The translations under genes and the position numbers were made by a program. Source: Leifsonia sp040686855 (GTDB taxonomy: Bacteria; Actinomycetota; Actinomycetes; Actinomycetales; Microbacteriaceae). From it: a DNA stretch of 64,000 bases. Positions within the stretch are counted from its first letter, which is position 1. The number at the start of each line of letters is the position of its first letter. The stretch covers positions 186,001 through 250,000 of the forward strand of contig NZ_JBFBOG010000002.1 in assembly GCF_040686855.1 (NCBI RefSeq). The letters run 5' to 3'. The notes under the pieces were generated by a model. It was not told the DNA's origin. It saw only the letters and a list, made by a program, of their open reading frames with translations, and made no database searches. This document shows positions 50,371 through 59,775 of the stretch, in pieces.

Positions 50371-52061
50371 GCACCGCGACCGCGCACCTGGAGCCCGCGC
50401 GCGCTCGCGAGGCGACGTCCGGGCCGCGCGCCTCGGCGATCCTGCGCGCCCTGATGCGACAACGGCTTCGGCGCGACCGCTGGCAGCTCATCATCTGGCT
50501 GCTCTCCATCGCCGCGCTCGCGGCGTTCTCGGCGGCGAGCGTCCAGCAGACCTACGCGTCCGCGGCGGGTCGGGACCAGCTGATCCGGCTGGCGATCGCC
50601 GACCCGACCATCCTGGTGCTGCGCGGGCTGCCGCAGGGATCGACCCTGCCCGCGCTGATCTTCTTCGAGATCTTCACGTTCCTCGCGCTGCTCGCCGGGC
50701 TCATGAACACTTTTCTCGCCGTGCGGCACTCGCGTGCGGAGGAGGAGTCCGGGCGGGCGGAGCTCGTCGCCTCCACGCCCGCCGGCCGTCTCCTGCCGAC
50801 CGTCGCGACCGTGATCTACGCGGTCGTCGTGGACGTGATGCTCGCCATCCTGACCGCGCTGGGGTTCATCTCGACCGGGCTGCCGGTCGGAGGATCGTTC
50901 GTCGCAGGTGCCGCGGTCGGCGGCGCCGGACTGGCGTTCTTCGGCGTCGGGCTGCTGCTGGCGCAGATCATGAGCACGTCGCGGGGCGCGAACGGGTACG
51001 CCTCAGCGGTCGTGCTGGCCGCCTACCTCCTCCGCGGGATCGGTGACGCGATGGGGACGCCGTTCGGCGACGGCACCCACCTCCGGGCCGCCTGGCCGAG
51101 CTGGCTGAGCCCGATCGGCTGGGGCGAGCAGACGGCGGCCTACACCGCTGACTCCTGGTTGCCCATCCTGCTCCAGGTCGGCTTCGCGGCGGTGCTCGTG
51201 GTCGGCGTCTTCAGCCTGCAGGCCGCGCGCGACTCGGGCGCCGGACTCGTTCCCGAGCGGGCCGGCCGACCGACGGCATCCGGGACGCTGTCCGGCACGG
51301 TCGGCCTCGCCTGGCGCCTGCAGCGACCCGTGGTGATCGGCTGGACGGTCGGCGGCGCGCTCGGCGGCCTGTTGGCGGGAGCCCTCGGCAGCGCGATCAA
51401 CAGCCAGCTGGCGAGCGACCCGAACCTCGCGGGCATCCGCGAGGCCATGCGGCGCATCGGCGCGGGTGGGTCCGGGCCGCTGACCGAGCTCTTCATCTCC
51501 GCGATCCTCTCGATCGTCGGTGTGCTCGCCGCGGCCTGTGCCGTGCAGTCGGTGATCCGCCTCCGTCAGGAGGAGCAGTCGGGAACGGCGGAGGTCCTGC
51601 TCGCGACGCCCGTGTCCCGCGTCCGGTGGATGTTCTCGTACGTCGGCGTGGGGATCGTCGCGGTGCTGGCGGTCCTGCTCGCCGCCGCGATCACCGCGGG
51701 CCTCTCCGCGGTCGCGGCGGGGGAGGACAGCTCGATGATCGGGCACGCGTTCGCCGCAGCCACGGCGCAGGCGCCGGTCGCGCTGGTCTACCTCGGAGTG
51801 CTGACGCTGCTGTTCGTCCTGCTGCCGAGCTGGACCGTCCCGGTCGGCTGGGCCGCCCTGGGGCTCGGCGCATTCGTCGGCATCTTCGGCGGTCTCATCC
51901 GACTCCCGGAGTGGATCCGTCACCTCTCGCCGTTCGCCGACGCCCCCGTCGTGGTCGGCGACGTCGACTGGACCGGGGGATACTGGATGCTCGGCATCAC
52001 GATCGCCGCGCTCGCGGCTGCTGCGGCGCTGATCCGCCGACGCGACTTCGCCATCGGATAG
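50367..52061 (+). CDS. ABC exporter, fused permease
   Basis: A 564-residue membrane protein with about 12 helices in two related halves (residues 25-300 and 310-560), the arrangement of the tetronasin-resistance type exporters. The first half contains RHSRAEEESGRAELVASTPAGR and the second RLRQEEQSGTAEVLLATPVSR, the same cytoplasmic element repeated, which shows the internal duplication. The ATG lies in the ATGA overlap with the ATPase gene. Confidence 0.9.
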   Translation: MSTATAHLEPARAREATSGPRASAILRALMRQRLRRDRWQLIIWLLSIAALAAFSAASVQQTYASAAGRDQLIRLAIADPTILVLRGLPQGSTLPALIFFEIFTFLALLAGLMNTFLAVRHSRAEEESGRAELVASTPAGRLLPTVATVIYAVVVDVMLAILTALGFISTGLPVGGSFVAGAAVGGAGLAFFGVGLLLAQIMSTSRGANGYASAVVLAAYLLRGIGDAMGTPFGDGTHLRAAWPSWLSPIGWGEQTAAYTADSWLPILLQVGFAAVLVVGVFSLQAARDSGAGLVPERAGRPTASGTLSGTVGLAWRLQRPVVIGWTVGGALGGLLAGALGSAINSQLASDPNLAGIREAMRRIGAGGSGPLTELFISAILSIVGVLAAACAVQSVIRLRQEEQSGTAEVLLATPVSRVRWMFSYVGVGIVAVLAVLLAAAITAGLSAVAAGEDSSMIGHAFAAATAQAPVALVYLGVLTLLFVLLPSWTVPVGWAALGLGAFVGIFGGLIRLPEWIRHLSPFADAPVVVGDVDWTGGYWMLGITIAALAAAAALIRRRDFAIG

Positions 52062-52077
52062 AGACGGGACGGTGCCC

Positions 52078-52551
52078 ATGGCCAGAGACGAGGCGGCGCT
52101 CGCCGAGGTGATGGAGCACTCCGCCGCCGTCCTGACCGCAGCCGGGTTCCCGAAGATGCCGGCACGCGTGCTCATGGCGCTCACCGTGACCGAGTCGTCC
52201 GGGCTCACCGCCGCGGAGCTGGCGGAACGCCTCGACGTCAGCGCCGCCGCGATCTCCGGCGCGGTCCGCTACCTGCAGACGCTCGGCATCATCCGTCGCC
52301 TGGCGCAGACCGGGAGCCGCCGGGACCGGTACGAGATCCCGAGCGACTGGTACGCGCTGATGGTGCGCAACAGCCCCATCTACGGCACCCTCGCCGACCA
52401 GGCGGAGACGGGTCTCGCCGCCGTCGGCGACCCGGACTCGCCGGCCACGGAGCGTTTGCGCGACATGGCCGGCTTCTACCGCTTCGTGCAGGAGCGTCTT
52501 CCGAAGCTCATCGCCGAATGGGAGCAGGTCCGCAGCACGCGGCAGGCCTGA
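52078..52551 (+). CDS. MarR/GbsR family transcriptional regulator
   Basis: A 157-residue winged-helix regulator. The HTH is LTAAELAERLDVSAAAISGAVRYL (in parts: TAAELAERLDVS and AAISGAVRYL), with a wing around QTGSRRDRYEIPSDW. It is the third gene of the exporter operon, 16 bases after the permease, so it probably senses the exported compound and represses the operon. ATG 52078 is preferred; a GTG two codons earlier is possible. Confidence 0.9.
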   Translation: MARDEAALAEVMEHSAAVLTAAGFPKMPARVLMALTVTESSGLTAAELAERLDVSAAAISGAVRYLQTLGIIRRLAQTGSRRDRYEIPSDWYALMVRNSPIYGTLADQAETGLAAVGDPDSPATERLRDMAGFYRFVQERLPKLIAEWEQVRSTRQA

Positions 52552-52557
52552 TCGCCG

Positions 52558-53466
52558 TCAGAAGACGTACTCGAGCAGGTCGAGCCCGACGGCCCGCATC
52601 CCCTCGATCACGGCCAGGCGCTCCGGCAGGCTGGTGTCGTCGAAGTAGGTCGACACCGCATAGGTGACACCCGCACGCGGACCGCGCAGCACGCCGACCT
52701 CGCTGCGCACGCCGTGGTCGGTGCCCGTCTTGTTGACGAGCAGGATGCCGTGCTCCGGGTGGCGATGCGAGTGCGGGTCGAGCCCGAACGCGCTCGAGAC
52801 CAGCGAGAAGTCGCTGTTGAGCGACAGCCAGGAGATGACGCGCTGGCTCGTCGCCGGGTTGACGATCTCGCCGCGAGCGAGCGCGGAGAACAGCCAGGTG
52901 AGCTCGTTGGCGCTGCCGACGGAGAGCTGCGGGGCGTCGTCCGGACCGCGATGGTCGCGGACCAGGTCGAGCAGTGCGGTGCGGGTGAGGCCGAGGGATT
53001 CCGTCCGGGCGCTCACCGCCTCCAGCCCGACACGGCGCAACAGGACGTTGGTGGCCAGGTTGTCGCTGGTCGCCCCGACGAGCGCCGCGAGGTCGGCGAC
53101 CGGCAGGGAGGGCACGTGGAGGTGCTGCCAGATGCCCGAGTCGCCGGCGATGTCGCGCGGGTCGCGGTCGAGGTGGGCCAGCGGGCTCAGCTCACCGGAC
53201 TGCAGCCGTGCCGCGACCTCGACCAGGAGCAGCACCTTGCCGATGCTCGCCGTGGGCATGACGACGTGGTCGTCGACCGAGAACAGCACCGTGCCGGTCG
53301 ACAGGTCGGTCGCCCGCGCCGAGACCTGAACGCCGGAGACGGCGAGCCGGCCCAAAGCGTCGAAGCCGCGGCTGAACGTCTCCGTCGATCCCGGCGCGCG
53401 GTGCCGTCCGCGCCGCGTGGCCGCCTGCCGTGCCCGGCGGGCGGACTCTTGAGCCTGGATCGTCAC
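52558..53466 (-). CDS. Class A beta-lactamase-fold serine hydrolase
   Basis: A 302-residue protein with the three active-site motifs: S74-I-G-K77 (SxxK), S134-D-N136 and K246-T-G. The omega loop lacks the ExxLN motif that carries the deacylating Glu166, and the N-terminus is basic with no signal peptide. Hydrolysis of beta-lactams is therefore doubtful; a penicillin-binding, peptidase or esterase activity is as likely. The GTG at 53466 is uncertain. Confidence 0.82.
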   Translation of the reverse strand: MTIQAQESARRARQAATRRGRHRAPGSTETFSRGFDALGRLAVSGVQVSARATDLSTGTVLFSVDDHVVMPTASIGKVLLLVEVAARLQSGELSPLAHLDRDPRDIAGDSGIWQHLHVPSLPVADLAALVGATSDNLATNVLLRRVGLEAVSARTESLGLTRTALLDLVRDHRGPDDAPQLSVGSANELTWLFSALARGEIVNPATSQRVISWLSLNSDFSLVSSAFGLDPHSHRHPEHGILLVNKTGTDHGVRSEVGVLRGPRAGVTYAVSTYFDDTSLPERLAVIEGMRAVGLDLLEYVF

Positions 53467-53627
53467 GGTGGTGCGGGATCTTTCTTCCGGTCGGTTGTGC
53501 CGTCGCCGCGGCGCCCCCTCCCGGCCCCGCCGGCCGTCTTCGCGAGGGTGTCTGCGGAGACGACAGGGACGATGTTACCCCGTGATCGGGGGACACGCGC
53601 AGCGGGTTCGGGAGGAGCGCCCGGAGG

Positions 53628-55601
53628 TCACCAGATGGTGACGCGCTCCGTCGGTGCGAGCCACAGGTGATCGCCCTCGGCCACGCCGAACGTCTCGTAG
53701 AAGGCGTCGATGTTGCGCACGATCTGGTTGCAGCGGAACTCGTTCGGCGAGTGGGGGTCGATCGCGAGCAGGCGGATGACCTCCTCGTCGCGTCCCTTCT
53801 GCTGCCAGGCCTGCGCCCAGGACAGGAAGAACCGCTCGGCGCCGCTGAGACCGTCGACCACCGGGGGCTCCTCTCCGTTCAGCGACAGCAGGTAGGCCTT
53901 CCATGCGATGCCGAGGCCGCCGAGGTCGCCGATGTTCTCGCCGATGGTCAGCGCGCCGTTGACGTGGTGGTCGGGCACCTGCGCCGGAGCGAGGGCGTTG
54001 TACTGCTCGATCAGGCTCGCGGTGCGCTTCTCGAACGCCGCACGGTCCGCCTCGGTCCACCAGTCCTCGAGACGCCCGTCGCCGTCGAACTTGGAGCCCT
54101 GGTCGTCGAAGCCGTGGCCGATCTCGTGCCCGATGACCGCCCCGATCGCGCCGTAGTTGGCCGCCGCGTCCCGCTCGGGGTCGAAGAACGGGAACTGGAG
54201 GATGGCCGCCGGGAAGACGATCTCGTTGAAGCCGGGGTTGTAGTACGCGTTGATCGTCTGCGGCGTCATGAACCACTCGTCGCGGTCGATCGGCTTGCCG
54301 ATCTTGCCGAGCTCGCGGTTGAACTCGAAGAGCGCGGCGGCGCGGACGTTGGCGACCAGGTTGGTCGGGTCGATCTCGAGCGCCGAGTAGTCCCGCCACT
54401 TCACCGGGTAGCCGATCTTCGGCGTGAACTTCTCGAGCTTGTCGAGCGCTCGCTTGCGCGTCTCCTCGCCCATCCACTCGAGGTGCTGGATGCTCTGCCG
54501 GTACGCCTCGATGAGGTTCGCGACCAGCGCGTCCATCTGCTCCTTCGCCGCGGGCGGGAAGTGCTTCTCGACGTAGATGCGTCCGACGGCCTCGCCCATC
54601 GCGCCCTCGACCAGCGAGACGCCGCGCTTCCAGCGGGCGCGCATCTGCGGCGTACCGGTGAGCGTGCGGCCGTAGAAGTCGAAGTTCGCCTCCACGAAGT
54701 CGCCCGAGAGGTAGGGGGCGGCGCCGTGGATGACCTGCCAGGTCAGCCAGTCGCGCCAGGCGTCCAGGCGGTCCTCCGTCAGCAGGCCGGCGACGCCGGC
54801 GGTGAACGACGGCTGCCGCAGCACGACCTCTGCGAGTGCGCCCTGCGGCGCGCCGAGGGCGTCCGCCCAGACGTCGAGGTCGGCGGCCTGGCCGGTCGCG
54901 CCGCCGTCGAACACGGCCTTCGCATCCGCCCAGCTGTAGAGGTTGTAGGTCTTCTCGGAGTCGCGGGAGGCGACGTTGTCCCAGTGCTGCGCCGCGATGG
55001 CCGTCTCGAGGTCGAAGACGCGCTGAGCACGCTCCGGGGCGTCCTCGATCCCGGCGAGCTCGAACATCCGCTGGATGTGCGCGACGAACGCCTCCCGCAC
55101 CGGCGCGAACCGCTCCTCCCGGAAGTACGACTCGTCGGGCAGCGAGATGCCGGACTGCTCCAGGAAGACGAGGTAGCGCTCGGGGTCGCCCGGGTCGTTG
55201 TCGACGAACAGCTGGTAGAACCCGCCGAGCCCGCGGCGCTCGAGCTTGGCCGTCGTCGAGAGCAGGCTCGGGATGCTGTCCACGCCGTCGGCGAAGGTCA
55301 GCTCGTCGCGGATCGCCTCCACGCCGAGGGCGTCGATGCGCTCCTCGTCCATGAAGCTCGTGTAGAGGTCGCCGAACGTGCGCTCCTCCGTGCCCTCGTC
55401 GGCGTTCTGCGCCTGCTCGACGATCTCGTGGACCGCCTTCTCCGACTCCTCCGCCAGCACCATGAACGAGCCCCAGCGGGCCTTGTCGGCCGGGATCTCG
55501 GTGCGGTCGAGCCACTTGCCGTTCACGTGGCGGAAGAGGTCGTCCTGCGGTCGGACGGCGGGGTCGAGTTCGTCGGTGCGGATGCCGGAGTCGAGCGTCA
55601 T
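53628..55601 (-). CDS. M13 family metallopeptidase (neprilysin/PepO-like)
   Basis: A 657-residue zinc peptidase, full length for PepO. The zinc site is VIGHEIGHGFDDQG (HExxH) with the third ligand in GENIGDLGG, and the substrate motif NAYYNPGFNEI is present. There is no signal peptide, so it works inside the cell or leaves by another route. The ATG at 55601 lies 6 bases behind TAGGCT. Confidence 0.95.
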   Translation of the reverse strand: MTLDSGIRTDELDPAVRPQDDLFRHVNGKWLDRTEIPADKARWGSFMVLAEESEKAVHEIVEQAQNADEGTEERTFGDLYTSFMDEERIDALGVEAIRDELTFADGVDSIPSLLSTTAKLERRGLGGFYQLFVDNDPGDPERYLVFLEQSGISLPDESYFREERFAPVREAFVAHIQRMFELAGIEDAPERAQRVFDLETAIAAQHWDNVASRDSEKTYNLYSWADAKAVFDGGATGQAADLDVWADALGAPQGALAEVVLRQPSFTAGVAGLLTEDRLDAWRDWLTWQVIHGAAPYLSGDFVEANFDFYGRTLTGTPQMRARWKRGVSLVEGAMGEAVGRIYVEKHFPPAAKEQMDALVANLIEAYRQSIQHLEWMGEETRKRALDKLEKFTPKIGYPVKWRDYSALEIDPTNLVANVRAAALFEFNRELGKIGKPIDRDEWFMTPQTINAYYNPGFNEIVFPAAILQFPFFDPERDAAANYGAIGAVIGHEIGHGFDDQGSKFDGDGRLEDWWTEADRAAFEKRTASLIEQYNALAPAQVPDHHVNGALTIGENIGDLGGLGIAWKAYLLSLNGEEPPVVDGLSGAERFFLSWAQAWQQKGRDEEVIRLLAIDPHSPNEFRCNQIVRNIDAFYETFGVAEGDHLWLAPTERVTIW

Positions 55602-55607
55602 GCGCCC

Positions 55608-55613
55608 AGCCTA
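55608..55613 (-). promoter_or_regulatory. -10 box of a leaderless promoter (M13 gene)
   Basis: TAGGCT on the minus strand, 6 bases before the ATG at 55601. It lies within the 16-base gap to the neighbouring gene's stop. Confidence 0.5.
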
Positions 55614-55617
55614 CGGG

Positions 55618-56019
55618 TCAGGCCGCGGCGCGGGCCAGCGACGAGAGCCGCCGGTAGGAGACGGCGAACAGCGCCGCCAGGACGAGCTCGGCGAGGATCG
55701 ACACGGTGCCCGACAGGCTGCCGTAGCCGGCGAACGAGAACCCGATGTTGACCACGGCCAGCACGCCGTACACCGCGGCCAGCACGCCGCTCAGCAGCGG
55801 CCGGTTCGTCATCCGCCACCACGGTCGCGCCGCACGCACCGGCTCGCCGGGGCCGCGGAACATCCGGCTCACGAGATACCAAGCGGCCACCTGGAGGACG
55901 GTCAGGACGATCGATCCCGCCTCCGAGTGCAAGGCGTTGAACAGCAGGGCGAGCACCAGGTTCACGGCGACGAGCACCGCGATCACTGCGGCCTTCCGGC
56001 CCGGAGTTGTGAAACGCAT
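55618..56019 (-). CDS. Small membrane protein of unknown function
   Basis: A 133-residue protein with four membrane helices (starting AAVIAVLVAVNLVLALLFNAL) and short basic loops. The family is not recognised. AAGGA stands 6 bases before the ATG. The gene is followed at once by the M13 peptidase gene. Confidence 0.72.
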   Translation of the reverse strand: MRFTTPGRKAAVIAVLVAVNLVLALLFNALHSEAGSIVLTVLQVAAWYLVSRMFRGPGEPVRAARPWWRMTNRPLLSGVLAAVYGVLAVVNIGFSFAGYGSLSGTVSILAELVLAALFAVSYRRLSSLARAAA

Positions 56020-56130
56020 GCTGGTCCTTCTGGTGCTCTCAGGATCCAGTGTCCCAGCGGGTGCTTCGGCCTGCGGTGAGGCTCGCCGTGTGGCCCGGAC
56101 GGGGTCGAGAGAGAGCACAGCTCGACTCCG

Positions 56131-56136
56131 TAGGCT
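56131..56136 (+). promoter_or_regulatory. -10 box of a leaderless promoter (prsW)
   Basis: TAGGCT, 6 bases before the GTG at 56143. It decides for the GTG over the ATG two codons later. Confidence 0.5.
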
Positions 56137-56142
56137 GGCGCC

Positions 56143-57195
56143 GTGACCATGGCCCCCTCGCACCACCAGCCCGCCGAACAGCGCGGCGCGCTTCCGCCCG
56201 CGGGCTGGTACGCCGACCCGCAGGATGCGCGGTTCCTCCGGTGGTGGAGCGGTGCGGGATGGACGGCCTACACGTACCCGCTCGCCGCCGTGGCGCCGGT
56301 GCAGCCGGCCCGGCGCCCGCGACCGCCGCACAAGTGGATCGGGCGCTTCGGCGGCTGGATCATCGCCGGGGCCAGCGTCTTCATCTGGCTCTGGCTGATC
56401 GGGTTCAGCCTGCTGCTGTCGGCCATCGCGCCGCACGCGGGCGAGGACGGCCCCGTCGTGCTCTCGCCCTACCTCCTCGTGACCGGAGCGGCGACCGTGG
56501 CGGCCGTAATCCTGTACACGATGTGTTACCGGCTGCGGCCGGAGGACGGGCTGACGGCGTCCCGGCTGGTGATCGTCGCCGGGGTCGGCGGTCTCGCCGC
56601 GACACTGGTCGCCGGCCCGGTCAACAGCCTGATCGACGTGGCATCGGGAGGGACGGCCGCACATCCGAGCGGCGTCGCACTGGTGACCGCGGGCGTGGTC
56701 GAGGAGCTGCTGAAGATCACGGCCGCGGTGCTGCTCGCGCTGAAGCTCCCGGTGAAGAACGCGCGCATCGGCCTCTTCGTGGGCGGGGCGGTCGGGCTCG
56801 GCTTCAGCGTGATCGAGAACCTGGGCTACCTGCAGGAGGCGTTCGCACGCGGGCAGGAGAACGGCAGCGGCTTCGGGCTGTTCCTCGGTACGACGATCGG
56901 GCGGGAGCTGACCGGGCCGTTCCTGCATCCGGTCTTCTCCGCACTCCTCGGCGCGGCCGTGTTCGCGGCGGCGCACAACGGACGGTTCCGGCTGACGCTC
57001 GGCGTCGTGCTCGCGTACCTCGGCGTCGCCGCGGCGCACGGACTGTTCAACGGCGCGACCTGGCTCGCCCAGACGCTTCCGTGGAACCCGGCGCTCGCGG
57101 GCCTTGCGCTGCTCGGCTTCGAGCTGCTGTTCGTCGTCGGCAGCGGCCTCGCCTGGCTCCTGATCGCGAGACGCATCCGCCGCGACACCGCCTAG
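56143..57195 (+). CDS. prsW: PrsW-family intramembrane protease with DUF2510 domain
   Basis: A 350-residue membrane protein. The N-terminus has a DUF2510 motif (PPAGWYADPQDARFLRWWSG), followed by eight or so helices. The PrsW signatures VVEELLKI (glutamate pair), FSVIENLGYL, LHPVFSALLG and AAHGLFNG are all present. In Bacillus PrsW cleaves an anti-sigma factor; the target here is unknown. The DUF2510 head is common in actinobacteria and may bind partners at the membrane. Confidence 0.92.
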   Translation: MTMAPSHHQPAEQRGALPPAGWYADPQDARFLRWWSGAGWTAYTYPLAAVAPVQPARRPRPPHKWIGRFGGWIIAGASVFIWLWLIGFSLLLSAIAPHAGEDGPVVLSPYLLVTGAATVAAVILYTMCYRLRPEDGLTASRLVIVAGVGGLAATLVAGPVNSLIDVASGGTAAHPSGVALVTAGVVEELLKITAAVLLALKLPVKNARIGLFVGGAVGLGFSVIENLGYLQEAFARGQENGSGFGLFLGTTIGRELTGPFLHPVFSALLGAAVFAAAHNGRFRLTLGVVLAYLGVAAAHGLFNGATWLAQTLPWNPALAGLALLGFELLFVVGSGLAWLLIARRIRRDTA

Positions 57196-57196
57196 G

Positions 57197-59764
57197 TCAG
57201 CGAACGAGCGTCCGCGCCAGCGCGACGTACTCCCGCGCGTTCGCGTCCGGGAGGTATGCCTTGCCGATGGCGTTGCCGATGGCCGGCAGCGCCATCGGGT
57301 CGGGATACGCCATGTAGATGGTCTCGTAAGTGGGGTTGAACTTGCTCTTGAACGAGAACAGGGAGGCGAACCCGTAGGCCGGCTCGAGGGTCCGCGCGAG
57401 GAACGCCAGCAGGTGGTCCATGGCCGTCCGCTCCTCCGGGTCGTCGCCGTCGGACACCGGCTTGGTCGCGAGCGGCGCACCGGACAGGCTCAGCACCTCG
57501 ACGCCGTCCTCGCGCATCCGCTGCGCAGCGGAGGCGATGACGAACTCCATGATCCCGGGCATCGAGCCGTCCGCCCGGCGCATGAAGTCGATGGTCCAGC
57601 CGACGACGCGCCCGTCCCGCCAGCTCGGCAGCCAGCTGGTGACCGCCTGCAGTCCGCCGTCGGGGTCGAACGCCAGGTACAGCCGCACGTCCGGATCCTT
57701 CAGCTCGGCGATCCCGCCCAGCGTGAAGCCCATCTCGGGCAGCTCCTTCTCGGACACCCACTGCTCGCTGACGGCCGTGATCTGCGTCTGGATGAGCGGC
57801 GAGAGGTCGTCCCAGCGGGTCCAGAGCGTCGAGATCTGCGCCTTGATGCCGCGGTTGTGCGCCTGCCGGACCTTCTGCCACGGCTTCCCGACCAGGTCGA
57901 ACGTCTGCGGATGCATCAGCGTCTCCTCGCCGACCGACATCGTCGGCCAGCCGAGGGCGTCGAATACCGGGAGGTACTGCTCGTGGATGCTGTAGAACAC
58001 CGGCGTCCAGCTGTTCACGTCGCAGAACTGGACGAACTCGGCGATGGTGCGCTCGGCGCGATCCGGCCGGCACACCGGGTCGGAGAGCGTGATCGCGATG
58101 CCGCCGATCACGCGGTAGGCGATGGCGGACTCCCCGTCGGCGCTGAACCAGTAGACATTGCCGGGCCAGGTGCCCATGAATCCCAGCGTTCCGCCGCCGC
58201 CCTCTCGCAGCAGCGCGCGGAAGTGCTCTTCGTCGGCGAGCGTCCGCCCGGTGAACGACGAGCGGTAGAGCTGGAGGGTGGCGAAGACGAAGACCGTCCA
58301 GAACACCGGGCCGACCCACTGGTAGATCAGGATGACGACCGGCACCGTCGGGATGATCGGCGTGCCCAATGCGGAGAGGAACCCGGCGGGGACGAAGCGG
58401 CGCAGTGTCGATGCGAAGACGTCGGCGACCGTCGCGTCCGGCACGAACTCGGTGAGCGACCACAGCCCCGCCACGAGGTAGACGAGTGCGAGCAGGGCGA
58501 AGGAGCAGACCACCACGATGGTGAAGCGGGCGACCGCCTCCCGCGGCGACCGCAGCTGGAACTGGCGCCGCGTCGCCACGAGCAGCGCGATGGACGCGAT
58601 CGGCACCAACATCGCCGCCAGCAACCACAGCAGGATCTCGACCGCCGGCCCGAGCGCCGTGATGCTGTCCACCTGGAGCTGGATGTCGCCGCCCAGCACC
58701 GTGAACGGCAGCACGAGCATGGCCGCGTTGACGATGATCCCGAGCAGCAGCGCGAACCGCCGGCCGCGGCGCAGACCGATCGCGGCGAGCAGGAGCAGAA
58801 CCAGCGGGAGCACGGACAGCAGCAGGGGTCCCGGACCCTGCACCGAGACCATCAGCAGCTCGCTGCGGCAATTGCTCGAGTACGACACGTCGCAGCGGCT
58901 GAGCACGTCCGCGACGTCCACGGTCGGCTGCTCGAACAGCGACGCGACGAACGACAGCGGGCCGAAGCCGCCGGGTGGCAGCAGCGCGAGCAGCGGGCCG
59001 AACGCGGTGATCGCGATGATCGCCGCGACCAGGCTGCGCGTCTCGCCGTGCGAACTGCGATGGAGTCGACGCAGCGGACCGCGCCGCAGGAGGACGCCGA
59101 GCAGCAGCCCCAGGAGAGCGGCGATCAGCCGGTAGACGTTGTTCTGGTCGCCGTTGTAGAGCACGAAGACGAGCACGACCACGAAGGTGAGCAGCCGGAT
59201 CCGCCGCCGCCACAGTGAGCTGGCGAAGGCGCTCGCCGTGATGAGCGTGCCGACGATGCCGACCGTGGGGTCCAAGGTGAAGTCGAACTCGGTGACCGTC
59301 GCCCAGATCTCGCCGAGGCTCGCCGCGCCCCACTGCAGCAGGACGCCGCCGAGCACCCCGAGCACGCCAGTGACGAAGAACGCGAGGATCGTCCGCGGTG
59401 TGCCGAGCAGTCGCTCCGCCGCCGCCATGACCGTGAGCGCCAGGACGATGGTGATGATGAGCTGGATGGGATCCTCTGGCACGAACAGCGCCGTCACGGG
59501 TGTCCACCAGAAGCCGGCGCGGACCGTCGTGGTGACACCGGCCGCCCACACCAGGGAGTCGCCGCCGGTCGTCGCCGCGCTCCACAGCGTCCCCGTGATG
59601 ATCGAGCTGACCAGCACGATGACGGCCAGCGCGATGCTCGCCGGGGCGATCCGCGCGTAACGCAGCACCGCGCGCCCGAAGCCGTCGCCGCGGTCGTCCT
59701 TCGGCGCCGGCGGCGTCGACGAGGACGACGCGGCCGCCGCGTTCGCGGTGTCTGCGGTGCTCAT
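57197..59764 (-). CDS. MprF-like DUF2156 lipid aminoacyltransferase with rhomboid-like membrane domain
   Basis: About 855 residues. A Ser/Pro/Ala-rich head is followed by a rhomboid-like six-helix block (residues 40-225) in which the catalytic GxSG is replaced by GIVG. Further helices (260-480) and a C-terminal DUF2156 domain follow, containing FMGTWPGNVYWFSADGESAIAY-like and IMEFVIASAAQRM segments. DUF2156 proteins transfer amino acids from tRNA to membrane lipids. The ATG at 59764 has GGAGG 5 bases away; GTG 59779, overlapping the upstream gene, is the alternative. Confidence 0.82.
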   Translation of the reverse strand: MSTADTANAAAASSSSTPPAPKDDRGDGFGRAVLRYARIAPASIALAVIVLVSSIITGTLWSAATTGGDSLVWAAGVTTTVRAGFWWTPVTALFVPEDPIQLIITIVLALTVMAAAERLLGTPRTILAFFVTGVLGVLGGVLLQWGAASLGEIWATVTEFDFTLDPTVGIVGTLITASAFASSLWRRRIRLLTFVVVLVFVLYNGDQNNVYRLIAALLGLLLGVLLRRGPLRRLHRSSHGETRSLVAAIIAITAFGPLLALLPPGGFGPLSFVASLFEQPTVDVADVLSRCDVSYSSNCRSELLMVSVQGPGPLLLSVLPLVLLLLAAIGLRRGRRFALLLGIIVNAAMLVLPFTVLGGDIQLQVDSITALGPAVEILLWLLAAMLVPIASIALLVATRRQFQLRSPREAVARFTIVVVCSFALLALVYLVAGLWSLTEFVPDATVADVFASTLRRFVPAGFLSALGTPIIPTVPVVILIYQWVGPVFWTVFVFATLQLYRSSFTGRTLADEEHFRALLREGGGGTLGFMGTWPGNVYWFSADGESAIAYRVIGGIAITLSDPVCRPDRAERTIAEFVQFCDVNSWTPVFYSIHEQYLPVFDALGWPTMSVGEETLMHPQTFDLVGKPWQKVRQAHNRGIKAQISTLWTRWDDLSPLIQTQITAVSEQWVSEKELPEMGFTLGGIAELKDPDVRLYLAFDPDGGLQAVTSWLPSWRDGRVVGWTIDFMRRADGSMPGIMEFVIASAAQRMREDGVEVLSLSGAPLATKPVSDGDDPEERTAMDHLLAFLARTLEPAYGFASLFSFKSKFNPTYETIYMAYPDPMALPAIGNAIGKAYLPDANAREYVALARTLVR

Positions 59765-59775
59765 GCGGGCCTCCG

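Noticed and set aside
52558..53466. Calling a functional antibiotic-resistance beta-lactamase
   Set aside because: The omega-loop glutamate motif and an export signal are missing, so resistance cannot be claimed from sequence.
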